Source: Acidimicrobiia bacterium (GTDB taxonomy: Bacteria > Actinomycetota > Acidimicrobiia > Acidimicrobiales > Ilumatobacteraceae). Taken from it: a stretch of DNA of 5,855 bases. A model generated the notes under the pieces. It ran no database searches. It was not told the DNA's origin and saw only the letters and a list, made by a program, of their open reading frames with translations. The position numbers and the translations under genes are program-made. Numbering within the stretch: the first letter of the stretch is position 1; the number at the start of each line of letters is the position of its first letter. This document shows, piece by piece, positions 1 through 5,522 of this stretch. The stretch is taken from assembly GCA_010025655.1 (NCBI GenBank), contig RGSV01000075.1:1-5855 (forward strand), in the 5' to 3' direction.

Positions 1-1692
1 TTCTTCGCCGAGGGCGGCTTCATGGTTGAGGCCATCGCCCATGCGGTGATGCTGCAACGCAACCCCGCCGCGACGTTCGAAGAGACGTTCACGCACGGTC
101 GCTACAGCGCACGCGTCGACGGTTGGGAGATCGACGGCAAACTCGCGACACTCACCGAAATCAAGGCCAAGAGCGTCGAGTCGGGAGACCCCGCGCAGTT
201 CTTCGGCACCAACGGCGAGATACTCGGCAACTGGCGCGAGTACCTGCTCGACATCACGTTTCAGGTGATGGTCGCCCGGGCCGCCAACCCAGGTCTGCAG
301 ATCACGCCGAAGTTGTGCATGGTGAACAAGACCAAGCCGAGCAACATCGAAGCGATCTACGCCAAGATCGATTTGCTCGACGACGACGCTGACCGCAGCA
401 AGCCTCGCGCTGTGTTCACCGGCGACGCAAAGGCCCTCGCAGCCGATCACTTTCTTGAGTTCATTGACTGCACCGAAGTGGTCGAGTTGTTGATGCCTGA
501 GGTCGTCGAGTCGGCGGCGATGCTGCTCGACTTCATGGACGGCAGGCGTCCCGACATCACGCCTGCGCTGACCGCGAACCCGTGCAAGAAGTGTGAGTTC
601 CGCGGTGCGCATCTCTCACCCAACGGGTTCAACGAGTGCTGGGGCGAGACCCCGCCGATTGGGGCACACGTCATCGACTTGCCGCACGGCATTCGCGGCA
701 AAGAGCTTGGCGCGGCCGTAACGGCAATGCTCGACCGGCGCGACTACGAGCTCGCGAACATTCCCGACGCTGTGATTGAGGGCGGCAAGTCGTACGGTCC
801 GCCGCGTCGCCACCACGTGCAGACGCTGCGCACCAACAAACCCGTGCAAGCGCCAGAACTCGTCGAGGTGCTGCGTGGTCTTGAGTATCCGTTGCACTTC
901 ATCGACTTCGAGGCCTCACGCATTCCTGTGCCGTATCTGCCCGGTATGAAGCCCTACGAGCAGGTCGCATTTCAGTTCAGCTGCCACACACTTGCATCAC
1001 CCGATGCGACCGAGATGCAGCATTCGCAATGGCTCAATCTGCGTGACGTGTATCCGAATAATGAGTTCGTGCGCGAGTTGCGCAACGCCATCGGCGATCG
1101 CGGCACCGTGCTCGTGTGGAGCCACTACGAGAAGTCAACGTTGCGTGGCGTGCGTCGCCAGTTACGCGAACGCGGGCTGCTCGATGCGTCGCTCGCCGCG
1201 TGGTTCCAGAGTGTGGTGGGGCCGCTCGCTGGCCCAGACGAGAAAGAAAAAGACATGCCCGAGGGGCCGCGCCTCGTCGACATGCTTGAGCTCTCAAAGC
1301 GTTACTTCTGCCACCCAAAGATGGGCGGCAGCCACTCGATCAAGAAGGTGCTTGATTCGATCTGGTCAGAGGCGAGCGAACTGTGGTCGCACCCGTGGTT
1401 TCGCCAGTACTACAAGGCCGGTGAGAACGGTGAGCCGATCGACCCGTACCAAACGTTGGTGCGCGCAGAGACCACCAATCTGCTTGCCGAGACGTCGGAA
1501 GACGATGGCGAGGGCGGTGGTGTCACTAATGGTGTCGGTGCGATGCGGGCATATCAAGACCTGATCTATGGCACGAAGCGCGGCAACGAGGCTCACCGCG
1601 AGCAGCTGGCAATCGACCTCTATCGCTATTGCGGTCTTGACACCGCAGCGATGGTGATGATCTGGAAGTACTGGCTGACGCCGCGGACCTGA
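1..1692 (+). CDS. DUF2779-type protein with RecB/Cas4-like and DnaQ-like nuclease domains (5' end missing)
   Basis: The frame is open to the left edge. Codons before the ATG at 22 read FFAEGGF, which fits the family's N-terminus, so the true start lies outside the window. Counting from the ATG at 22 (556 residues), the first ~210 residues resemble a PD-(D/E)XK nuclease of the RecB/Cas4 kind: D33, E46-I-K48 and a YLLDITFQ stretch (Q81) at the usual spacing, then C188, C191 and C206, a possible iron-sulfur cysteine set. Residues ~290-550 match the DUF2779 domain: HFIDFEAS (D295, E297), GMKPYEQVAFQFSCH, VLVWSHYEKS (E370), GSHSIKKVLDSIW, GVGAMRAYQDLIYG and YRYCGLDTAAMV. The DFE, HYE and YxxxD (Y536, D540) motifs look like a DEDDy exonuclease core; this reading is an inference. 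Substrate and role are unknown. An acidic stretch near residues 492-500 interrupts the C-terminal domain. It is followed by rmuC 67 bp downstream. Confidence 0.85.
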   Translation, partial: FFAEGGFMVEAIAHAVMLQRNPAATFEETFTHGRYSARVDGWEIDGKLATLTEIKAKSVESGDPAQFFGTNGEILGNWREYLLDITFQVMVARAANPGLQITPKLCMVNKTKPSNIEAIYAKIDLLDDDADRSKPRAVFTGDAKALAADHFLEFIDCTEVVELLMPEVVESAAMLLDFMDGRRPDITPALTANPCKKCEFRGAHLSPNGFNECWGETPPIGAHVIDLPHGIRGKELGAAVTAMLDRRDYELANIPDAVIEGGKSYGPPRRHHVQTLRTNKPVQAPELVEVLRGLEYPLHFIDFEASRIPVPYLPGMKPYEQVAFQFSCHTLASPDATEMQHSQWLNLRDVYPNNEFVRELRNAIGDRGTVLVWSHYEKSTLRGVRRQLRERGLLDASLAAWFQSVVGPLAGPDEKEKDMPEGPRLVDMLELSKRYFCHPKMGGSHSIKKVLDSIWSEASELWSHPWFRQYYKAGENGEPIDPYQTLVRAETTNLLAETSEDDGEGGGVTNGVGAMRAYQDLIYGTKRGNEAHREQLAIDLYRYCGLDTAAMVMIWKYWLTPRT

Positions 1693-1748
1693 GCTCGCAG
1701 CGTCACACCTCGATGGCAAACTTGCGTATCCCCTGAGATAACCCCCTA

Positions 1749-1755
1749 GAAGGAG
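1749..1755 (+). promoter_or_regulatory. Shine-Dalgarno of rmuC
   Basis: GAAGGAG lies 4 nt before the ATG at 1760. It fixes the rmuC start and suggests strong initiation despite a short spacer. I see no convincing promoter in the 67-bp gap before rmuC, so read-through from the upstream nuclease gene is possible. Confidence 0.85.
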
Positions 1756-1759
1756 ATAT

Positions 1760-2932
1760 ATGGAATTCACACTTGCACTCGCCAGCCTGCTCGTCATCGC
1801 AGTGGTTGCGATCATCGTTCTGCTGCAACGCAAACCGGCGGCCACCCCAACGACTGTCACCGGGCAACCGACTTTGACCGCAGCCGATATCCGCGAAGTC
1901 ATTCGCGAGATTCATGGAGAAACCCTCCGTGACCTGGCAGAACAGGCGAAAGATGATCGCGAAGATGCCATCTCCACGGCTGCGCGTCAGGTAGGCGATG
2001 CAATCGACCACACCAAACGACAGATTGACGACAAAGTTGGACGCCTCGAAAACGAGATTCGCCAACTACGCGAAATCAATACTGAGAAGTTTGGCAGCGT
2101 CGACACTGCGGTGGCCGGGCTAGCCCAGCAAACCCAGGCGTTAAACAAGGTGCTCTCCAGCGCGCAGGGGCGCGGAAGTTGGGGAGAGAAGATGCTTGAA
2201 GACATCCTTATGCAGTCGGGTTTTCAGCGCGGCATCAACTACGAGATGCAAGAAAAACTCGGAGATGGCGGCAAGCCTGACTACACATTCTTTCTGCCAC
2301 CCGATCGTGTGCTGTATCTCGACTCGAAGTTTCCGATGGAAAATTACTTGAAGTACTTCGAAGCACAAGACGACAACACGCGCAAGATCATGAAGGACGC
2401 ATTCATCAAGAATGTCGAAGACCGAGTGAAAGAGCTAGAGAAGCGTGACTATGTTCAACAGTCCGGCGCAAACGCAATCGACTATGTGTTGCTTTTCATC
2501 CCCAACGAGGGTGTGCTGAGCTTCATACAACAGCACAAGCCAAGCCTCGTTGATGAGGCAGTTGCCAAGCGTGTCGTACTGTGTTCACCACTCACGTTGT
2601 ACGCATTTCTTGGCGTCGTTCGGCAGGCCACGGCCAGCTTCGCAATGGAACAAAACGCCAACGAGGTGCTCCGCCTGTTAACCAACTTTGGCAAGGCATG
2701 GGGCAACTACGTAAAGAACTTGAAGGACATCGCCCGACATTTCGAAACCATGCAGAAGAAGTTGAAAGCTGTCACCACCGGCAGAGTCTTTGGTGCTGTA
2801 AATAAGCCGTTGCGTGACATCGAAGAACTCGCGCAGAACCGCGGCATCTCATCCGACACAGCCGCGCTCAAAGAGCTTGATGCTGCGTTGGCCGAAGCAG
2901 ATGACGCCGACAGTTCAGTCGACGAAGATTGA
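1760..2932 (+). CDS. rmuC: RmuC family DNA recombination protein
   Basis: The 390-residue product has the standard RmuC layout. Residues 3-22 form a hydrophobic N-terminal anchor followed by RK. Residues ~45-115 are polar, heptad-like helix consistent with a coiled coil. The RmuC domain covers ~135-360. Recognisable motifs are GRGSWGE (137-143), GGKPDYTFFLP with P173-D174, YLDSKFP (D188-S-K190), DYVLLFIPNE (241-250) and SPLTLYAFL (276-284). The PD...DSK arrangement is that of a PD-(D/E)XK-like fold. In Escherichia coli, rmuC loss raises inversion at short inverted repeats; the biochemical activity is less settled. The product probably sits at the membrane with the nuclease-like domain in the cytoplasm. 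The last ~15 residues are acidic. Three of four 60-base lines I counted gave 45-55% GC (the other 58%), below the ~60-70% of lines counted in neighbouring genes. The stop is 13 bp from the convergent gene's end. Confidence 0.95.
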   Translation: MEFTLALASLLVIAVVAIIVLLQRKPAATPTTVTGQPTLTAADIREVIREIHGETLRDLAEQAKDDREDAISTAARQVGDAIDHTKRQIDDKVGRLENEIRQLREINTEKFGSVDTAVAGLAQQTQALNKVLSSAQGRGSWGEKMLEDILMQSGFQRGINYEMQEKLGDGGKPDYTFFLPPDRVLYLDSKFPMENYLKYFEAQDDNTRKIMKDAFIKNVEDRVKELEKRDYVQQSGANAIDYVLLFIPNEGVLSFIQQHKPSLVDEAVAKRVVLCSPLTLYAFLGVVRQATASFAMEQNANEVLRLLTNFGKAWGNYVKNLKDIARHFETMQKKLKAVTTGRVFGAVNKPLRDIEELAQNRGISSDTAALKELDAALAEADDADSSVDED

Positions 2933-2934
2933 GA

Positions 2935-2960
2935 CGGTCGTGCTCTTACGAGCGCGACTG
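2935..2960 (+). terminator. stem-loop at the convergent gene ends
   Basis: An 11-bp stem (2935-2945 with 2950-2960) closes a 4-nt TTAC loop. As + strand RNA it has 9 Watson-Crick pairs and 2 G-U wobbles. As minus-strand RNA the two wobbles become C-A mismatches, so it folds better on the rmuC transcript. It starts 2 bp after the rmuC stop, and its loop holds the stop codon of the convergent gene. No U-tract follows, so it would be a U-less terminator or an mRNA end-protecting hairpin; that role is inferred. Confidence 0.5.
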
Positions 2961-3278
2961 CAACGCCACGAATACCATCTGAATATTGCTCAAGGCGTCG
3001 CGCATCGTCTCGGTGTGCTCACCCATACGCTCACCAAGCCGTTCAACGAGGGCAGCCATCGCGTCGATCGCCAGAGACGCCTCCGAGAGTTTCGGAGGAG
3101 TAGACGACAGGTGAATCGCCGCCAGTTCATACAGCCCCATCACGTGGTTGACCACGACCACCTGTGCGGGTGCTTCGGCGATGCGCTGACGGGCATCATC
3201 GAGTGCGGCCTGTGCATCAGACAGGGCAGTCGAGTCGTCGCCAGTGAGATTGCTGCCGAAAGAGTCGTCGTCACTCAT
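2946..3278 (-). CDS. hypothetical small helical protein, possibly distantly DUF1844-like
   Basis: The 110-residue protein begins MSDDDSFGSN. The frame stays open upstream to an ATG at 3458, but those extra 60 residues look like translated spacer (C, R and P rich, no recognisable motif), so I take the ATG at 3278. Residues 1-20 are acidic and probably disordered. Residues ~19-35, 38-57, 64-86 and 88-107 look like four amphipathic helices, including APAQVVVVNHVMGLYELA and LAIDAMAALVERLGERM. The pattern PA-x-V-V..., an A/L-rich helix, a D-A-helix, then L-x-x-I-Q-x-x-F near the end recalls the DUF1844 proteins found beside infC in actinobacteria. I hold that only as a weak resemblance. It has no signal peptide and no clear Shine-Dalgarno. 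A TAGCGT hexamer (3291 to 3286, minus strand) 7 nt before the ATG could be a -10 element giving a leaderless mRNA. Confidence 0.7.
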   Translation of the reverse strand: MSDDDSFGSNLTGDDSTALSDAQAALDDARQRIAEAPAQVVVVNHVMGLYELAAIHLSSTPPKLSEASLAIDAMAALVERLGERMGEHTETMRDALSNIQMVFVALQSRS

Positions 3279-3409
3279 CGCCGCTACGCTATTAGACGCG
3301 TTGCCACCGCTTCGGCGGCCAACGCAAGGCAAAGTGATCGGCGGCGCAAGCCACCTGTCCACCTCGCCACAAGAATCCAACGAAGACAGCGATGTCGGTT
3401 GGTGAGTGA

Positions 3410-3456
3410 GCGTGGGTCGAGCGCCTTCGACGCAGTGCGTCGTGCTCGACGCACGC
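3410..3456 (+). promoter_or_regulatory. long nested hairpin in the infC leader
   Basis: The outer stem pairs 3410-3422 with 3444-3456: 12 of 13 positions are Watson-Crick, with one G-G mismatch at 3415/3451. Inside it, CGACGC (3428-3433) pairs with GCGTCG (3437-3442) around a 3-nt loop. An alternative, mutually exclusive hairpin is GTGCGTCG (3435-3442) with CGACGCAC (3447-3454), 8 perfect pairs and a 4-nt loop. The two states share one strand, as in a switch. It ends 80 nt before the inferred infC start. Chance folding of GC-rich DNA is possible. Confidence 0.45.
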
Positions 3457-3464
3457 ACACGCCC

Positions 3465-3518
3465 AAGCGGCCTTCTTTCTTCCGCATCATTCCATCTACA
3501 CAGGAGGCCCAGCCGCTT
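3465..3518 (+). promoter_or_regulatory. candidate Shine-Dalgarno-covering helix before infC
   Basis: GGCCTTCT (3469-3476) pairs with AGGAGGCC (3502-3509), 7 Watson-Crick pairs and one G-U, around a 25-nt loop. The flanking AAGC (3465-3468) can add 4 pairs with GCTT (3515-3518) across a bulge. This would bury the AGGAGG Shine-Dalgarno (3502-3507) and two bases of the TTG start of the mini-ORF. If formed, it would repress initiation of the mini-ORF and, through coupling, of infC. Confidence 0.4.
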
Positions 3519-3540
3519 GAACAGCAGTGAGCAGTCATAA
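3517..3540 (+). CDS. seven-codon leader ORF overlapping the infC start
   Basis: TTG at 3517 sits 9 nt after a perfect AGGAGG (3502-3507) and opens a seven-codon frame reading M-N-S-S-E-Q-S. Its TAA stop (3538-3540) overlaps the ATA at 3537 proposed as the infC start, forming ATAA. The AGGAGG is 29 nt from that ATA, too far to serve it directly, so it probably serves this frame or another unseen start. Such a frame could deliver ribosomes to infC by termination-reinitiation. The alternative is that one indel, real or a sequence error, split an infC gene that began at this TTG and carried about seven extra residues. Confidence 0.35.
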   Translation: MNSSEQS

Positions 3541-4112
3541 GCACGTCAACCAATGAGCCGCGCTACAACGAGCGCATCCGGGTTCCCCGAGTGCGACTCG
3601 TCGACGCAGACGGTTCTCAAGTTGGCATCGTGTCGATCGAAGATGCCCTCGCCAGGGCACGAGCCGCCGATCTCGACCTCGTCGAAGTCGCGGCGCAAGC
3701 CGACCCGCCGGTCTGCCGAATCATGGACTATGGGAAGTTCAGATATGAAGAAGCCCAACGTCTCAAAGAGTCGCGCAAAAAGACCATCCAGATCGTCACC
3801 AAAGAGGTGAAGTTCCGGCCGAAGATCGGCACCGGCGACTTCGACACGAAAGTGCGTCACATGCTCGAGTTCTTGGAAGAAGGTCACAAGGTCAAAGTGA
3901 CACTGCAATTCCGTGGACGAGAGATGGCCCACCCCGAGCTCGGGGCGAAGGTCTTGGAATCGGTGCTCGAACGACTCGGGCCGATCGCCAAGGTCGATAC
4001 GCATCCGAAACTCGACGGCCGCAGCATGACGATGGTGCTCTCGCCCGACAAGAAGGCCGCAGCAAACGCCAAGAAGACGGCGCAAGCAAAGCCCAACACC
4101 CAGATCGCCTAA
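3537..4112 (+). CDS. infC: translation initiation factor IF-3
   Basis: IF3 binds the 30S subunit, proofreads the initiator tRNA and start codon, and blocks early 50S joining. The protein is 191 residues if it starts at ATA 3537, normal for the family. The N-domain opens with YNERIRVPRVRL (10-21), then DLDLVEVA (45-52) and PPVCRIMDYGKFRYE (57-71). A Lys/Arg-rich linker follows. The C-domain holds KEVKFRPKI (89-97), VKVTLQFRGREMAHPELG (119-136) and DGRSMTMVLSP (160-170). The first canonical start in frame, GTG 3591, would remove the conserved NERIRVP segment, and an in-frame TGA at 3528-3530 blocks anything earlier. Between them the best candidate is ATA, whose reading I-S-T-S-T-N-E-P-R-Y-N-E-R-I aligns with actinobacterial IF3 starts. 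GTGA (3528 region) is only a weak ribosome site. AUU in Escherichia coli infC is the known precedent. The gene is certain; the start is not. Confidence 0.95.
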   Translation: MSTSTNEPRYNERIRVPRVRLVDADGSQVGIVSIEDALARARAADLDLVEVAAQADPPVCRIMDYGKFRYEEAQRLKESRKKTIQIVTKEVKFRPKIGTGDFDTKVRHMLEFLEEGHKVKVTLQFRGREMAHPELGAKVLESVLERLGPIAKVDTHPKLDGRSMTMVLSPDKKAAANAKKTAQAKPNTQIA

Positions 4113-4125
4113 CCACCAAAACCAC

Positions 4126-4132
4126 GAAGGAG
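4126..4132 (+). promoter_or_regulatory. Shine-Dalgarno of rpmI
   Basis: GAAGGAG lies 8 nt before the rpmI ATG, inside the 28-bp gap after infC. The same heptamer and spacing recur before rplT, in clear contrast with the poor site before infC. Confidence 0.85.
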
Positions 4133-4140
4133 ACAACGAC

Positions 4141-4338
4141 ATGCCAAAGATGAAGACGTCAAAGACCGCGAAGAAGCGCTTCCGCAAGACAGGGAAGGGC
4201 AAGCTGCGTCGCCAGCAGGCGATGCGTCAGCACTTGTTCGAGAACAAGCCCTCAACCCGAACGCGCCGTCTCGACGGCACCGTCGATGTTCACCCTGGCG
4301 ACGCGCGCAAGATCAAGCGTCTGCTCGCCGAGCGTTAA
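4141..4338 (+). CDS. rpmI: 50S ribosomal protein L35 (bL35)
   Basis: The 65-residue, highly basic protein is the usual L35 length. It opens MPKMKTSKTAKKRFRKTG and continues GKLRRQQAMRQHLFENKPS (residues 20-38) and TRTRRLDG (39-46). The central region is the conserved rRNA-binding core, and the end is IKRLLAER. L35 is a small component of the large ribosomal subunit. The start is fixed by the GAAGGAG site and by the family's invariant MPK opening. It sits 28 bp after infC and 42 bp before rplT, the standard infC-rpmI-rplT operon. I see no separate promoter or terminator in either gap, so co-transcription is likely. Nothing in it is unusual. Confidence 0.97.
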   Translation: MPKMKTSKTAKKRFRKTGKGKLRRQQAMRQHLFENKPSTRTRRLDGTVDVHPGDARKIKRLLAER

Positions 4339-4365
4339 ACCGAGTCACATCCACCCACCAACACC

Positions 4366-4372
4366 GAAGGAG
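4366..4372 (+). promoter_or_regulatory. Shine-Dalgarno of rplT
   Basis: GAAGGAG lies 8 nt before the rplT ATG and matches the rpmI site in sequence and spacing. The 42-bp gap has no obvious hairpin of the kind used for L20 autocontrol in other phyla. Confidence 0.85.
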
Positions 4373-4380
4373 CACCCACC

Positions 4381-4737
4381 ATGGCACGAGTGAAGCGTGG
4401 CGTTCACGCCAAAAAGAAGCACAAGGCGATTCTCAAGAAGGCGAAGGGATACTTCGGCGATCGCAGCCGCACGTTCCGCTCCGCCAACGAAGCAGTGTTG
4501 CACGCGGGTCAATACGCGTTCCGCGACCGTCGCGCAAAGAAGGGCGAGTTCCGCAGTTTGTGGATTCAGCGCATCAACGCCGGCTGTCGTCAGCATGACA
4601 TGTCATACAGCCGTTTCATCGATGGCTTGAACAAGGCCGGAGTCGAAGTCGACCGCAAGGTGCTCGCTGACCTCGCGGTCAGCGACGCCGCGACGTTCAA
4701 GAAACTGGTTGACACCGCAAAGGCGGCGTTGGTCTGA
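4381..4737 (+). CDS. rplT: 50S ribosomal protein L20 (bL20)
   Basis: L20 binds 23S rRNA early in large-subunit assembly, and in some bacteria it represses its own operon. The 118-residue length is typical. The basic N-terminal arm [20 protein letters not shown] (1-20) and [18 protein letters not shown] (22-39) are near-invariant family segments. They are followed by [20 protein letters not shown] (47-66) and [20 protein letters not shown] (74-93), the globular rRNA-binding domain. The start is fixed by the GAAGGAG site and the conserved MARVKR opening. The TGA stop shares bases with a CTG (CTGA, 4734-4737) that may start the next gene, so coupled translation of the methyltransferase is plausible. 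Confidence 0.97.
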   Translation: MARVKRGVHAKKKHKAILKKAKGYFGDRSRTFRSANEAVLHAGQYAFRDRRAKKGEFRSLWIQRINAGCRQHDMSYSRFIDGLNKAGVEVDRKVLADLAVSDAATFKKLVDTAKAALV

Positions 4738-4769
4738 CCGACGACACGCTGGGGTTCAGTCACCAGCGG

Positions 4770-5513
4770 GTGCAGCAGTTGCGCCGTTTGTTGGCGCGGC
4801 GGTCGGCGCGCGTCGAAGAATCGGCGTTCGTCGTCGAAGGGGCAGTGCTCATCGGCGAAGCCGTGCGCGGCGGCTGGGACGTGCTCGCACAGTTCGTCTC
4901 GGGTGATGCTGCGCCGATTGCCGGTTGCGATGCACCGGTGTTCACGCTTGGTGAAGGCGTGCTCGACCGCGTTGCCTCGACCGATTCGCCGCAACCGAAC
5001 TTGGCAGTGGTGTCGCGTCGCACTGCGTCGCTTGCACGACTCGAGATGACCGTCGCCGGCTCGGCGCCGTGGGTGATGTTTCTCGACGCCGTGAGCGACC
5101 CAGGCAACCTCGGCACCATCTTGCGCAGCGCCGAAGCGATGGGGGCTGCTGGCGTCGTGCTCGGCAGTGGCACCGTTGACCCGTTCAACCCAAAGGTGGT
5201 GCGCGCGTCGGCGGGTGCGCTGTTTCATGTTCCTGTCGTTGAGGGTGCATCGCTCGCCGAAGTGAAGGCACTTGGTTATCGAGTGTTGGCGACGTCGTCG
5301 CACGAGCAAGTTGGCTCGCGCCGCTTGGCCGAAGCTGATCTCGACGGGGCAGTGTGCGTAGTGCTCGGTAGCGAAGCACACGGTGTGTCGCCCGAGTTGA
5401 CCGCCAGTGTCGACGGGTGGATTCGCATCGACCACGCCGGTCGTGCCGAAAGTCTCAACGTTGCGATGGCTGCCACCATCGTGAGCTACGAACTCGCTCG
5501 CGCTCGCGGGTAG
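4770..5513 (+). CDS. tsnR: SpoU/TrmH-family 23S rRNA 2'-O-ribose methyltransferase
   Basis: From GTG 4770 the protein has 247 residues. Residues ~3-75 form the N-terminal substrate-binding domain (LRRLLARRSARVEESAFVVE). The SPOUT knot domain follows with its three motifs: NLGTILRSAEAMGA (113-126, R119), VLGSEAHGVSPEL (198-210) and AESLNVAMAATIVSYEL (226-242). This class transfers a methyl group from S-adenosylmethionine to a ribose 2'-OH in rRNA. The exact nucleotide cannot be read from sequence, so the tsnR symbol rests on operon position, as in Mycobacterium tuberculosis after rplT. The start is uncertain. GTG 4770 has no Shine-Dalgarno, and the in-frame residues just before it (LGFSHQR) look like family sequence. 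CTG 4734, overlapping the rplT stop and preceded by AGGCGG at 4721-4726, is a good alternative giving 259 residues. Counted lines run at 65-70% GC. Confidence 0.9.
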   Translation: MQQLRRLLARRSARVEESAFVVEGAVLIGEAVRGGWDVLAQFVSGDAAPIAGCDAPVFTLGEGVLDRVASTDSPQPNLAVVSRRTASLARLEMTVAGSAPWVMFLDAVSDPGNLGTILRSAEAMGAAGVVLGSGTVDPFNPKVVRASAGALFHVPVVEGASLAEVKALGYRVLATSSHEQVGSRRLAEADLDGAVCVVLGSEAHGVSPELTASVDGWIRIDHAGRAESLNVAMAATIVSYELARARG

Positions 5514-5522
5514 TTTTTCGTC

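Larger units (their letters stand above)
3279..3536. other. divergent spacer and infC leader
   Basis: This 258-bp stretch separates the minus-strand small gene from infC and must hold promoters for both, though I cannot place a -35/-10 pair with confidence. The first ~130 bp show no structure I can support. The last ~130 bp hold a long nested hairpin, a pyrimidine-rich tract, a helix able to cover a Shine-Dalgarno, and a seven-codon mini-ORF, listed separately. Longer frames crossing this region on the + strand are rich in Arg and His and look like non-coding shadows. Confidence 0.7.

Noticed and set aside
1725..1741. Short inverted repeat GTATC/GATAAC upstream of rmuC
   Set aside because: Only five pairs with a bulge; too weak to call a terminator or operator.
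1749..1766. Start region of rmuC resembles a pET-vector ribosome site followed by an EcoRI site
   Set aside because: The similarity covers only the generic AAGGAGATAT, flanking sequence is ordinary spacer, and the reading frame continues as native RmuC; no other vector sequence is present.
1366..1902. 178-residue minus-strand frame spanning the gap before rmuC
   Set aside because: It overlaps both conserved + strand genes and has no motif or ribosome site; a shadow frame.
3301..3306. TTGCCA as a -35 box for infC
   Set aside because: No acceptable -10 hexamer lies 16-19 bp downstream.
2814..3530. 238-residue + strand frame across the minus-strand gene and spacer
   Set aside because: It overlaps the rmuC 3' end in another frame, is Arg/His-rich with no recognisable motif, and lies antisense to a more protein-like gene.
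3553..3810. ATG-initiated 85-residue frame at the start of infC
   Set aside because: It is in the wrong frame for IF3; the conserved NERIRVP and later motifs read in the ATA/GTG frame.
5496..5518. CGCTCGCGCTCGCGGG followed by TTTTT as an intrinsic terminator after the methyltransferase
   Set aside because: The GC-rich part is a direct repeat, not self-complementary, so no hairpin precedes the T-run.
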